Part shown: positions 44,268-52,741 of the stretch, in pieces | How positions within the stretch are numbered: position 1 is the first letter of the stretch | How the letters are laid out: each line of letters starts with the position of its first letter | NCBI GenBank assembly: GCA_949840955.1 | Contig: CATKXV010000001.1 | Coordinates: 124,001-188,000, forward strand | Direction: 5' to 3' | Length of the DNA stretch: 64,000 nucleotides | DNA from: an uncultured Anaeroplasmataceae bacterium | GTDB lineage: Bacteria > Bacillota_I > Bacilli_A > Acholeplasmatales > Anaeroplasmataceae | The notes under the pieces: generated by a model | What the model was told of the DNA's origin: nothing | Database searches by the model: none | The model's input: the letters and a program-made list of their open reading frames with translations, nothing else | Position numbers and translations under genes: made by a program

Positions 44268-45203
44268 ATGGCTATGAAAAAGTTTTTGGGTTTTATTAGT
44301 TTTATTTTAATATTACTATTAGCATCTTGCAATGTTTTTTCTGATAATGATTCAAAGCTTGCTAATTTTAAGGCAACTGAAATAGTTGAGGCTATTGAAA
44401 GTAGACAGAGGGATAAAATTAAGTCTTTATTTTCATTAACTGTTTCTTGTGATTTCAATGAAAGCATTAATGAGCTATTTCAATATTATAAAGAAGAGCA
44501 TTTAAATATTGAGCATTCAGGAGGTCCTAATGTTTCTGATTCCTTTAGTCAAGGAAACACCGAAAAAATGATAAGAGCTTCTTACAAAATCATTACAGAA
44601 GAGAATGTATATTCTATGTCTTTTACATGGTGTAGTGAAGATGATTTTAATCCTCAAAATATAGGGCTTCGTTCTTTATATCTTATTAAAGATATAGACA
44701 ATCCCCATTATTCTAAATATGTCTATTGGGGTGATGGTACTGGGGCTGAAGGGATATTTGTAAATAAACCGCATGCAAGCAGCTATCTAGAGACTATGAT
44801 GGACTATATTTCTATTGACAACAAAGAAAGATTTAAGTTTTCTTTTTCAAAGTCAACTCTTGATTCTCAAATTGAGTTGGATAATAATGTGGATATATTG
44901 TTTTCAGCTTTTGATGGTATTTACGATTATTCTAATAATCGAGTGCAATCATTTTCTTTAGAAAATGCAAGAGGTTATGATATTTCTTATTATGCAGTTA
45001 GGGATAAAGGAAAAGTATCAGAAATTCATTGCTTTTGCTTAAGGTGGTGTGTTGAAGCAAAGAATTCTAATGATTTAGGAGCATTGTCGTTTTATTACAA
45101 AAAAGCAGATGAAAGCCTATCAATGGAAGAACCTTATTGGGCAGATGGTTTATGGACACCAGGAATCCATGTTGGAGTCCATCAAAATCCTACTTTAGAA
45201 TGA
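44268..45203 (+). CDS. Lipoprotein of unknown function
   Basis: The protein has 311 residues with lipobox LASC (Cys21); SD AAAGGAG is 4 bp before ATG 44268, or 10 bp before ATG 44274. I recognise no family. An early helical segment ATEIVEAIESRQRDKIKSLF (about 38-57) recurs in weakened form in the pseudogene that follows. The rest appears to be two similar beta-rich halves, each with an RxYxxSMxW- or YDISYY-like strand and a late ADGLWTPGIHV or GTGAEGIFV segment, suggesting an internal duplication. Confidence 0.78.
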   Translation: MAMKKFLGFISFILILLLASCNVFSDNDSKLANFKATEIVEAIESRQRDKIKSLFSLTVSCDFNESINELFQYYKEEHLNIEHSGGPNVSDSFSQGNTEKMIRASYKIITEENVYSMSFTWCSEDDFNPQNIGLRSLYLIKDIDNPHYSKYVYWGDGTGAEGIFVNKPHASSYLETMMDYISIDNKERFKFSFSKSTLDSQIELDNNVDILFSAFDGIYDYSNNRVQSFSLENARGYDISYYAVRDKGKVSEIHCFCLRWCVEAKNSNDLGALSFYYKKADESLSMEEPYWADGLWTPGIHVGVHQNPTLE

Positions 45204-45209
45204 CATAAT

Positions 45210-45382
45210 ATGAAAAAAATAATTCTAATGATTTATATGGTTATAATAGGTCTATTCTGTATGTCTCTCAGTTCTTGTAGTTTTTTATATAATGATGAAA
45301 GTACAATTGGCTTAAAGAATTTAAAAAAGATTTAAATCAAAATCATTTTAAAATTGTTGAGAGCATTTGCTTTTTATCTTAA
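45210..45382 (+). pseudogene. Decayed lipoprotein gene
   Basis: ATG 45210 opens a clear signal peptide with lipobox LSSC (Cys23) but stops after 41 codons at 45333-45335. Adding one A to the A6 run near 45323-45328 would continue with KDLNQNHFKIVESICFLS to 45382. That resembles the helical start of the upstream lipoprotein, so this is probably a truncated paralogue. Confidence 0.5.
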
Positions 45383-45414
45383 GAATAGAAACGAAATAAA
45401 TCTACCTATAATTG

Positions 45415-45447
45415 AGACTAGTTCATTAAATAGAGCTAGTCTTTTTG
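45415..45447 (+). terminator. Rho-independent terminator
   Basis: AGACTAG (45415-45421) pairs with CTAGTCT (45436-45442), followed by TTTTT. A second smaller hairpin, CTCTC/GAGAG, ends near 45544 before TTTT. Confidence 0.75.
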
Positions 45448-45585
45448 AAATATACAACTAAAATTATATTTTAAGCATATTATTGTATAAAAAATGTTAA
45501 AAACTATTACTCGAAAGATACTCTCCACAATGCAGAGAGTTTTAACTGGACTAAAATAAAATTATAACTAATATACAATTTTCTA

Positions 45586-45623
45586 TTGATATTTTTTCGC
45601 AAAAGTTATATAATATTTGCGAA
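45586..45623 (+). promoter_or_regulatory. Promoter with operator palindrome of the AbiE pair
   Basis: TTGATA (45586-45591), 17-bp spacer, TATAAT (45609-45614). An inverted repeat TTCGCAAA (45596-45603) and TTTGCGAA (45616-45623) brackets the -10 box symmetrically. A dimeric regulator bound here would block polymerase. AbiEi antitoxins are known to autorepress by binding inverted repeats. Confidence 0.8.
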
Positions 45624-45635
45624 GTGGGTGATTGT

Positions 45636-46232
45636 ATGAGTAACATAAAAACTCTTATATTAGAAAGAATAAAAGAAAACGAATTTGCTGCATTTACGAG
45701 TTCTGATTTTCAAGATATTGCGAAATATAAATCTGTTAGTAAAGCTTTAGAAAGCTTAGAAGATGAAGGTAAAATAAGAAGAGCAAGAAGAGGTGTATAT
45801 TATCTTCCAGTCTATAACGATTTTCTTTGTTTTGAGGAAGCGCCAAATATAGATGGTATTGCAAAAGCCATAGCTAGACAATATAACTGGATAATTGTCC
45901 CTTCAGGAAATTATGCCTTAAATATTTTAGGATTGTCTACGCAGGTTCCAAACGCATACACATACATTTCAAATGGTCCATATAACGAATACGATATTCA
46001 TGGGAATGTGATTTATTTTAAGCATACTACATCTAGATTAGTTTCCATATTGCCCTATAAGGTATTGATAGTAATTCAAGCCTTAAAGACATTGGGAAGT
46101 GAAAATGTTAATGAAGCAATATTGATTAAAATAAAATCATTTTTAGATTCAGATGATAAAAAAAGCATAATGTCTAACAAATCCAAAATTACATCATGGA
46201 TTTATGATATTCTAAGAAAGGTATGTGAATGA
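45636..46232 (+). CDS. abiEi: AbiEi-family antitoxin/transcriptional autoregulator (DUF6088-like)
   Basis: The protein has 198 residues from ATG 45636; GTG 45624 in frame is less likely because it leaves no room for an SD. The N-terminal winged helix (about 1-60) has FTSSDFQDIAKYKSVSKALESL and the basic RRARRGVYYLP wing. The C-terminal domain (70-198) contains RQYNWIIVPSG and resembles DUF6088 proteins. In type IV systems AbiEi counters the toxin without forming a complex and represses its own operon. It overlaps or abuts the toxin gene. Confidence 0.85.
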   Translation: MSNIKTLILERIKENEFAAFTSSDFQDIAKYKSVSKALESLEDEGKIRRARRGVYYLPVYNDFLCFEEAPNIDGIAKAIARQYNWIIVPSGNYALNILGLSTQVPNAYTYISNGPYNEYDIHGNVIYFKHTTSRLVSILPYKVLIVIQALKTLGSENVNEAILIKIKSFLDSDDKKSIMSNKSKITSWIYDILRKVCE

Positions 46233-46233
46233 T

Positions 46234-47232
46234 ATGTATACTATTGCAAAATTAGATGAAAGAAATAGAGATGCTATTTTTACTAAATATGCTTATGATA
46301 GTAAATTAAATAAAGCGATTGTTGAAAAGGACTTTTGGGTAACGCTTATATTGGACTATTTATTTCACAAATCACAGTATAAGGAATACTTTATATTTAA
46401 GGGCGGAACTAGTCTATCCAAATGCTTTCATTTAATTCAGAGATTTTCCGAAGATATAGACTTGATTCTTAAGTGGAATATATTAACGGATGATGATCCT
46501 AACAAGGAAAGAAGCAATCGACAACAAGACATGTATAATAAAAATATCAATTTATTAGCTCAGAGTTTCATCAAAGAAAAACTTGTACCTGCTATGGTTC
46601 TTGATTTTCATGATATCAATAAGGATATAAAAATCGTCATAGATGAAAATGATGGTCAAATTGTTAATCTATATTATCCACGTTTATATGATCCAACTGA
46701 GGCTGGTATTTTAAAATATATAAGACTAGAAATTGGACCATTGGCAGCATTATCTCCTACGGATAATATAGAAATCTCTCCTATGATTTCTGAGATGAAA
46801 CTGCCAATAATGAATCAATTTAACACAAAGGTAGAAACTGTTTTACCTCAAAGAACATTTTGGGAAAAGATTTTGATATTACATCAAGAGTCACATAGAC
46901 CAATGGATAAAAAAACTCCTAAAAGATATTCAAGACATTATTTTGACATTGTTAAAATAAGTATGTCCAAATATAAAGATATTGCTTATAACGATTTGAT
47001 GCTTCTAACTAATGTTAGGGAATTTAAGAAAAAGTTTTATCCTGTGGGGTGGGCTCAATATGATTTAGCTAAACCTGGTACCTTTAAGCTTGTACCAAGT
47101 AAGGAAAGGATAAAAGAATTATCACTAGATTTTTTAGAGATGAAAGAAATGCTAAATAATAATGAATTTGAAGCGTTTGAAGAATTAATAGATAAAATAA
47201 AGTTAATTGAAAAAGAAATTAATTCTCTATAA
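46234..47232 (+). CDS. abiEii: AbiEii-family nucleotidyltransferase toxin
   Basis: The protein has 332 residues from ATG 46234; GTG 46225 is an alternative that overlaps the antitoxin stop. The polymerase-beta-like nucleotidyltransferase core shows FKGGTSLSKCF and RFSEDIDLIL (the GS and DxD motifs), an upstream EKDFWVTLILDYLF helix and a downstream FWEKILILHQE helix of the AbiEii/AbiGii family. Related toxins add nucleotides to tRNA and stop growth on phage infection. A C-terminal helical tail (about 295-332) completes it. Confidence 0.9.
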   Translation: MYTIAKLDERNRDAIFTKYAYDSKLNKAIVEKDFWVTLILDYLFHKSQYKEYFIFKGGTSLSKCFHLIQRFSEDIDLILKWNILTDDDPNKERSNRQQDMYNKNINLLAQSFIKEKLVPAMVLDFHDINKDIKIVIDENDGQIVNLYYPRLYDPTEAGILKYIRLEIGPLAALSPTDNIEISPMISEMKLPIMNQFNTKVETVLPQRTFWEKILILHQESHRPMDKKTPKRYSRHYFDIVKISMSKYKDIAYNDLMLLTNVREFKKKFYPVGWAQYDLAKPGTFKLVPSKERIKELSLDFLEMKEMLNNNEFEAFEELIDKIKLIEKEINSL

Positions 47233-47494
47233 TATCATACAAATAAATAGATAATATTCTGTGCAATATATTTTGATATTTAATCAACAATTCAAAGAAT
47301 ATAAAGAAGATTTATAAAAATTCTTTAAAAATCATTGTCGGAAAGTGGATAAATAATAAATATATTTTAAGAAATGAGATATTTGTACAATGGGATTGAT
47401 AGATTTAGCTAGTAATAAATGTTTGGATGAAGGTGGAGCTGGTAAAAGACTACATTTATTTTTAACAATGAACGTCTAACTTATTTTTTTAATT

Positions 47495-47530
47495 ATAAAA
47501 GCCCAATTCAATATAGAACTGAGCTTTTAT
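47495..47530. terminator. Bidirectional hairpin between abiEii and the asparaginase gene
   Basis: ATAAAAGC (47495-47502) pairs with GCTTTTAT (47523-47530) across a 20-nt loop. The stem itself supplies T-rich ends on both strands, serving the convergent neighbours. Confidence 0.6.
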
Positions 47531-47574
47531 TTAAATCATTGTCTTTTTTTGTCTACGAACTATTGACTTGTCCC
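47529..47574 (+). repeat. Dispersed intergenic repeat, copy B
   Basis: It matches 39892-39937 at 38 of 46 positions without gaps and ends 2 bp from the asparaginase stop codon. The remainder of the gap 47233-47494 holds no supported gene. Confidence 0.65.
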
Positions 47575-47575
47575 G

Positions 47576-48568
47576 TTATTTTTCTGGGTTAATTTCATAA
47601 GCAATTGGAGTTAAAAATATTTTTTTAATTTCAGCCAAATTCTTAGTTTGACCTAAAGCATACATTAGTTTTGTAACAGCTGCCTCTGTGGTCATATCAT
47701 AGGCCTCAATTGCTCCACTTTGTATAACCTTTGTTCCTACCTCATATATATTAAAATTCGAACGTTCATATAGACACTGGCTACTTACTACGATAGGAAC
47801 ACCTACTGCAATTGCATTTTTAATTTCCTTTATGAAATCTCTTCGGATATAAGAAATTCCTCCAGCCCCATAGGCTTCTATGACAATTCCTTCAATACCA
47901 GAGGAAATCAAAAGAGGGATTATGGAAGGATTTGTTGTTGGAGTGAGCTTTAATAAAAATACATGAGTGTTGATATCTACAAATAGCTTAGGGCTTTTAT
48001 TATTTTCATGAATCATATTTTTTTGAATGTTAAGTCCTGTTGCACAAACAACGCCTAAGGGGTGTAGATTTATGGATTCAAAGGCATCAAAGCTAGAGGT
48101 TCTTGCCTTAACAGATCGAGAACCAAACATAATTTTTCGATGAAAGGCTAAAAAAACACCAGGAATTCCTGATTTTGCCATAGCAAAGGCACAATGCAAG
48201 TTATCAATCGCATCGGTTAGTGGATGAGATATAGGAAGCTGTGAGCCTGTAAATACAATAGGAATTGGGGGATTTTGAACCATAAAGGTTATCATAGAGG
48301 CAGTATAGGCCATTGTATCTGTACCATGTGTTATCATAATTCCATCGTATAAAGCTATATTTTCATAAATTTTGGTAGCGATAATTTTCCATTCCTCAGG
48401 TTGAATATTTGAGCTATCTAAAACCATTATCCCTTGACTATCTACATGCGTATTTTCATCCTCAAGGATAGACTGAAGGAGCTGATGGGAATCCTGTGGG
48501 ACTAATCCATCTCTTGATTCAACGCTTGATATTGTTCCACCGGTTGTAAGAATCAATATTTTTTTCAT
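47576..48568 (-). CDS. ansA: Type I (cytosolic) L-asparaginase
   Basis: The protein has 330 residues and no signal peptide. The first catalytic Thr is in TTGGTISS (Thr12). The second motif MITHGTDTMAYTASM supplies the Thr-Asp pair, and the Lys region is at SGIPGVF. It hydrolyses asparagine to aspartate and ammonia. The absence of a signal peptide and the length point to the AnsA type. Its promoter faces away from tig. It is a single-gene unit on the minus strand. Confidence 0.93.
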   Translation of the reverse strand: MKKILILTTGGTISSVESRDGLVPQDSHQLLQSILEDENTHVDSQGIMVLDSSNIQPEEWKIIATKIYENIALYDGIMITHGTDTMAYTASMITFMVQNPPIPIVFTGSQLPISHPLTDAIDNLHCAFAMAKSGIPGVFLAFHRKIMFGSRSVKARTSSFDAFESINLHPLGVVCATGLNIQKNMIHENNKSPKLFVDINTHVFLLKLTPTTNPSIIPLLISSGIEGIVIEAYGAGGISYIRRDFIKEIKNAIAVGVPIVVSSQCLYERSNFNIYEVGTKVIQSGAIEAYDMTTEAAVTKLMYALGQTKNLAEIKKIFLTPIAYEINPEK

Positions 48569-48691
48569 AGTATAACCTCACATTTCTTCTATATTATACA
48601 CTATTTTTTAATTTTTTTTCTACGAAAAAAGAATAAAATCTTTCTATTTTAAAATGAATTATGGGGATTTTAAGATTTTCATTCATTTTCC

Positions 48692-48719
48692 TTTACTTTT
48701 TGTTAGATTATGCTATAAT
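48692..48719 (+). promoter_or_regulatory. Promoter of the trigger factor gene
   Basis: TTTACT (48692-48697), 16-bp spacer, TATAAT (48714-48719). Confidence 0.7.
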
Positions 48720-48729
48720 ATAAGTTGCG

Positions 48730-48752
48730 TTTGTACCAAATATTGGTACTAA
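48730..48752 (+). promoter_or_regulatory. Operator-like palindrome in the trigger factor leader
   Basis: TTTGTACCAA (48730-48739), spacer ATA, TTGGTACTAA (48743-48752): 10-bp arms with one mismatch, core GTACCAA/TTGGTAC perfect. It begins at about +4 of the transcript. It is not a CIRCE or CtsR box. It could bind an unknown repressor or fold as an RNA hairpin. Confidence 0.5.
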
Positions 48753-48780
48753 AATATATATATTTTAGGAGGAGTGGACT

Positions 48781-50226
48781 TTGTCCACATTGTGTGATAT
48801 GAAAGTAGAAAAATTAGAACATAGCCGAAATAAGGTTGTTTTTGAAGTAACAGCAGAAGAATTTGAAAAGGCATTAGATAAAGCCTTTGTTAAATGTAAT
48901 GCAAAAGTAACCATTCATGGATTTAGAGCTGGAAAGGCTCCAAGATCAGTATATGAAAAAAACTATGGTGTTGAATCCTTATATGATGAAGCCTTAAATG
49001 TTGTTTTAAATGAAAAGGCTCAGGAAATTTATGCTGATGAGGCTTTAGCTAAGGAAATCGTTGGTCCTTTTGAGCCTGATTTTGAATCTGAAGAAAAACT
49101 TGAACGTGGAAAGCCATTTAAGATTTCTTTATCATTTGATGTATATCCAGAGGTAAATTTACCACAATATAAAGGAGTAGAGGTAGAAGAGGCTAAGCTT
49201 GAGGTTAGCGATGCAGAGGTAGAAAATGCCTTAAAGCAGGCTATGGCTAAGGATGCCGCTATGCAAGTTAAGGATGTACAGGTTATCGAATCAGGAGATA
49301 CAGCAAATTTCGACTTTGTTGGTACAGTAGATGGAGTAGAATTTCCTGGTGGAAAGGCTGAAAATTATGAATTAGAGATTGGCTCTGGCCAATTCATTCC
49401 TGGTTTTGAGGATCAAATGCTTGGAATGAAGGCTGATGAGGTTAAGGATGTCAACGTAACCTTCCCTGAAAATTATGGTGAAAAATCCTTAGCTGGAAAG
49501 CCTGCTGTATTTAAGGTAACTGTTCATGAGGTAAAGCATAGAGTTTATCCAGAATTAACTGACGAATATGTTAAGGGATGCAATCTAGCAGGAATTGAAA
49601 CTGTTGCTCAATGGAAAGAATCTAAGAAAACAGAGCTAGAAGAGGCAAAAAAGAAAAACGAAAAGGATCGTCAGGTGGATCAAATCATCAATAAGATTTT
49701 AGATAATGCAGTCGTAGATATGCCAAAGTCATTAGAGGATGAGAGAGTTAAACAAATTCGTGCTCAATATGAAAATCAAGCAAAGATGTATAATATTCCA
49801 TTTGAAACCTTCCTAGGCTTAATGAATATAACGAAGGAAAAGTTTGAAGAGGAAACAGAAAAGCAAGGAAAGCGTCAGGCTTTATTCAATGTTGTTGTTT
49901 CAAAGATTATTGAGGAAGAAAACTTAGCTCCATCCAAAGAGGATTTAGAGGCAAAGGCTGAAGAGGATGCTAAGCTTCAAAATAGTACAAAGGAAGCTAT
50001 GCTAAAGAATCATGCTCAAAGATACTATAGTGATATCGCTTATCAAAGAGTGATTGATTTATTGCTTTCTAATGCAACAATGGTGGGGAATAGTGCTCCT
50101 AAAAAGGCTCCTGTAAAGAAGAGTACTTCAACAAAGACTACTACAGCAAAGACAGGTGCTACAAAGACAACCACTGCGAAAAAGACTACAGCTACTAAAA
50201 AAGCAACAAAACCAAAGGAAGAATAA
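48781..50226 (+). CDS. tig: Trigger factor with Lys/Thr-rich tail
   Basis: The protein has 481 residues with a TTG start at 48781, supported by AGGAGGAG 6 bp upstream; ATG 48799 is too far from the SD. The ribosome-binding domain carries HGFRAGKAPRSVYE, the FKBP-type prolyl isomerase domain spans about 160-245, and the C-terminal chaperone arms follow. From about 437 the chain ends in a repetitive tail of Lys, Thr and Ala (TKTTTAK, TKTTTAKKTT) not found in standard trigger factors of about 430 residues. It acts on nascent chains at the ribosome exit. Confidence 0.94.
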   Translation: MSTLCDMKVEKLEHSRNKVVFEVTAEEFEKALDKAFVKCNAKVTIHGFRAGKAPRSVYEKNYGVESLYDEALNVVLNEKAQEIYADEALAKEIVGPFEPDFESEEKLERGKPFKISLSFDVYPEVNLPQYKGVEVEEAKLEVSDAEVENALKQAMAKDAAMQVKDVQVIESGDTANFDFVGTVDGVEFPGGKAENYELEIGSGQFIPGFEDQMLGMKADEVKDVNVTFPENYGEKSLAGKPAVFKVTVHEVKHRVYPELTDEYVKGCNLAGIETVAQWKESKKTELEEAKKKNEKDRQVDQIINKILDNAVVDMPKSLEDERVKQIRAQYENQAKMYNIPFETFLGLMNITKEKFEEETEKQGKRQALFNVVVSKIIEEENLAPSKEDLEAKAEEDAKLQNSTKEAMLKNHAQRYYSDIAYQRVIDLLLSNATMVGNSAPKKAPVKKSTSTKTTTAKTGATKTTTAKKTTATKKATKPKEE

Positions 50227-50236
50227 AAATATAGGG

Positions 50237-50263
50237 AAGGAAGGTCTTATGACTTTCCTTTTT
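50237..50263 (+). terminator. Rho-independent terminator after tig
   Basis: AAGGAAGGTC (50237-50246), loop TTAT, GACTTTCCTT (50251-50260), then TTT, with one G-U pair. Confidence 0.88.
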
Positions 50264-50281
50264 ATCCAAAAAATAAAATAA

Positions 50282-50324
50282 TTTTGGCAAAGCACTTGCA
50301 AAAGTGCCAAAAATGATATATATT
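50282..50324 (+). promoter_or_regulatory. Promoter of lon with overlapping inverted repeat
   Basis: TTGCAA (50296-50301), 17-bp spacer, TATATT (50319-50324). A perfect 8-bp inverted repeat TTTTGGCA (50282-50289) and TGCCAAAA (50305-50312) encloses the -35 box. The 15-nt separation differs from CIRCE (9-N9-9). It is probably a repressor site for heat- or stress-inducible control, which is inferred. Confidence 0.6.
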
Positions 50325-50364
50325 ATACTTGTCAATTTTTTTAAATGACTGAAAGGATGGTAAA

Positions 50365-52683
50365 ATGGAAGAAAATAAATTAGTTTTACCTGCAATAGCA
50401 GTACGTGGTGTAATTCCACTTCCAAATAATGAATTTCGTATTGAAGTAGGCCGTGAGAATTCTGTTATGGCCTTAGATGCAGCTGAACGTATGTATGGTG
50501 GAAATATCCTTCTTTTAATTCAACGTGATGCTTCTGTTAAGGATGTTACGAAGGATGATGTTGAAGAAGTAGGTGTTCTAGCTAAAATTACTTTAAAATT
50601 GAAGCTGCCAAATAAAAATTATAAGGTAAAATTTAAAATCTCAGATCGGATTCATATCCAAGATTTTACTTCAATTGATCCTTATTTTGTATGTAGCTAT
50701 GAGAAGATTTTTTCTTTTATGCATAACGATGATACAGAAGCTGCATTAATTAAGAATATTGCTACAGCAATTTCAAGACCAGCAGCAAATATATTACAAA
50801 GTATGGATGAGGTTTCTAGAGCGCTTCAGCAGGGAACGAATGCAGCAATATTGTCTGATATTGTAGCATTCAATTTGAAGATAACAGGTCCTCAAACCTC
50901 TAAATATCGGTATCTTGCAGAATTGGATGCCTCTAAGCGATTGGAATTTATATTAGAGGATATTGAGCATGAAAAGCAAATTGTAGAAATAGAGAATAAA
51001 ATTAATAATGATGTAAAAAAATCCATCGATGAATCTCAAAAGGAGTATTATCTTCGTGAAAAAATGAAGGCAATACAAAACGAGCTTGGAGATAAGGCAC
51101 GTCAAGAGGAGGATGTCGAGGCATTAAGAAAGGCAATCGAGGAAGCTCAATTACCAAAAAATGTGTATGATAAGGCGAAAAATGAGCTTCAAAAATATGC
51201 TTCTACCAGCAACCAAATGGCTGAATCTGGTGTAATACGTACATACTTAGAATGGATTATAAATCTTCCTTGGTATAAGGAAACAGAGGATACGACAGAT
51301 TTAAAGAAGGTAGCTGAAAGCTTAGATAAGAATCATTATGGCTTAGAAAAGGTCAAGGATCGTATCATAGAATATTTAGCGGTTAAAATGATGACTGGAA
51401 AAAATCCAAATACCATTTTATGCTTTGCTGGTCCTCCAGGTGTTGGAAAAACCTCTTTGGCAAAATCCATAAGCGAGGCATTAGGCAGAAAATTTGTAAA
51501 GCAGTCCTTAGGTGGTGTTCGTGATGAATCTGAGATACGCGGCCACAGAAGAACCTACATTGGTGCATTACCTGGAAGAATTTTAAAGGGTATGCGTGAT
51601 GCTGGCTATGTTAATCCTGTATTTTTATTGGATGAAATTGATAAAATGACAGCAGATTATAGAGGAGATCCTGCTGCTGCAATGCTTGAGGTTTTAGATC
51701 CTGAGCAAAATAAATATTTTTCTGATAATTATTTGGAGGAGCCCTTTGATCTATCTCAGGTAATGTTTATTACTACAGCAAATGATTTGTCTAATATTCC
51801 TGCCCCTTTAAGAGATCGTATGGAAATTATAGAGCTATCAAGCTATACGGAGATTGAAAAATTTAATATAGGATTTAAGCATTTATTAAAAAGAAATTTA
51901 GAAGAGCATGGCTTAGAGGAGTCTCAGCTTTCCATTACGGATGATGCAATGTATGCAATAATTCAAAATTATACAAGAGAAGCTGGAGTTCGTGAGCTCA
52001 ATCGTATGATTGCAACAATCTGTCGTAAGACGGTTAAAAATATCTTAATTGATAAGGTAGTAAAGGTAGAGGTTACCTGTGATAATCTATCTGATTTCTT
52101 AGGAAAAATTCGATTCACGAATAACAAAAATCGTGAATTTGATCAGGTTGGAATTGTAACAGGACTTGCCTACACTCAATTTGGTGGTGATACGCTGGAT
52201 ATAGAGGTTATGACATACCCTGGTAAGGGGGGCTTACAGCTTACGGGTAAGCTTGGAGATGTTATGAAGGAGTCAGCTCAAGCAGCGTATTCCTATGTGA
52301 GAAGCCATGCCTCTGACTATGGAATTGATCCGAGTGTCTTTGAGAAAAATGATCTTCATATTCATGTTCCTGAGGGAGCTGTACCTAAGGATGGTCCATC
52401 TGCTGGTGTAACCTTAACTACAGCGATTGTTTCAGCATTATCCAACAAGCCTGTAGATTGTCATATCGGAATGACAGGAGAAATTACCTTAAGAGGTCAG
52501 GTTCTTCCTATCGGTGGCCTACGTGAAAAATCCATTGCTGCCCATAGAAGTGGATTAACGAAAATATTTATCCCTAAGGAAAATGAAAGAGATATAGAGG
52601 ATATTCCAGAAGAGGTAAGAAGTGTTTTGGAAATTCGTCCTGTATCTCATATTAAGGAAATTTTAAATAGTGTATTCCACTAA
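50365..52683 (+). CDS. lon: ATP-dependent Lon protease
   Basis: The protein has 772 residues. The N-terminal LonN substrate domain (about 5-195) is followed by a coiled-coil region (about 200-260), an AAA+ module with Walker A GPPGVGKTSLAKS, Walker B VFLLDEIDKM, and sensor residues. The S16 protease domain has Ser679 in PKDGPSAGVT and Lys722 in LREKSIAAHR. It is a hexameric cytosolic protease for misfolded and regulatory proteins. It is preceded by an operator-like repeat and followed by a terminator, so it is monocistronic. Confidence 0.97.
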   Translation: MEENKLVLPAIAVRGVIPLPNNEFRIEVGRENSVMALDAAERMYGGNILLLIQRDASVKDVTKDDVEEVGVLAKITLKLKLPNKNYKVKFKISDRIHIQDFTSIDPYFVCSYEKIFSFMHNDDTEAALIKNIATAISRPAANILQSMDEVSRALQQGTNAAILSDIVAFNLKITGPQTSKYRYLAELDASKRLEFILEDIEHEKQIVEIENKINNDVKKSIDESQKEYYLREKMKAIQNELGDKARQEEDVEALRKAIEEAQLPKNVYDKAKNELQKYASTSNQMAESGVIRTYLEWIINLPWYKETEDTTDLKKVAESLDKNHYGLEKVKDRIIEYLAVKMMTGKNPNTILCFAGPPGVGKTSLAKSISEALGRKFVKQSLGGVRDESEIRGHRRTYIGALPGRILKGMRDAGYVNPVFLLDEIDKMTADYRGDPAAAMLEVLDPEQNKYFSDNYLEEPFDLSQVMFITTANDLSNIPAPLRDRMEIIELSSYTEIEKFNIGFKHLLKRNLEEHGLEESQLSITDDAMYAIIQNYTREAGVRELNRMIATICRKTVKNILIDKVVKVEVTCDNLSDFLGKIRFTNNKNREFDQVGIVTGLAYTQFGGDTLDIEVMTYPGKGGLQLTGKLGDVMKESAQAAYSYVRSHASDYGIDPSVFEKNDLHIHVPEGAVPKDGPSAGVTLTTAIVSALSNKPVDCHIGMTGEITLRGQVLPIGGLREKSIAAHRSGLTKIFIPKENERDIEDIPEEVRSVLEIRPVSHIKEILNSVFH

Positions 52684-52685
52684 AA

Positions 52686-52713
52686 AATGGTCCCAAACTA
52701 TTGGGACTTTTTT
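52686..52713 (+). terminator. Rho-independent terminator after lon
   Basis: GGTCCCAA (52689-52696), loop ACTA, TTGGGACT (52701-52708), then TTTTT. Confidence 0.9.
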
Positions 52714-52741
52714 CCCTTTTTAAAAATTGGAGGAGTAAAAA

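Noticed and set aside
47390-47479. 29-codon ORF starting MGLIDLASNK
   Set aside because: There is no SD, signal peptide or similarity, and it is short enough to be chance in AT-rich DNA; a decayed fragment remains possible.
50282-50312. lon upstream repeat read as a CIRCE (HrcA) site
   Set aside because: The sequence shares AGCACTT/AAGTGC-like bases, but arm length and spacing do not fit TTAGCACTC-N9-GAGTGCTAA.
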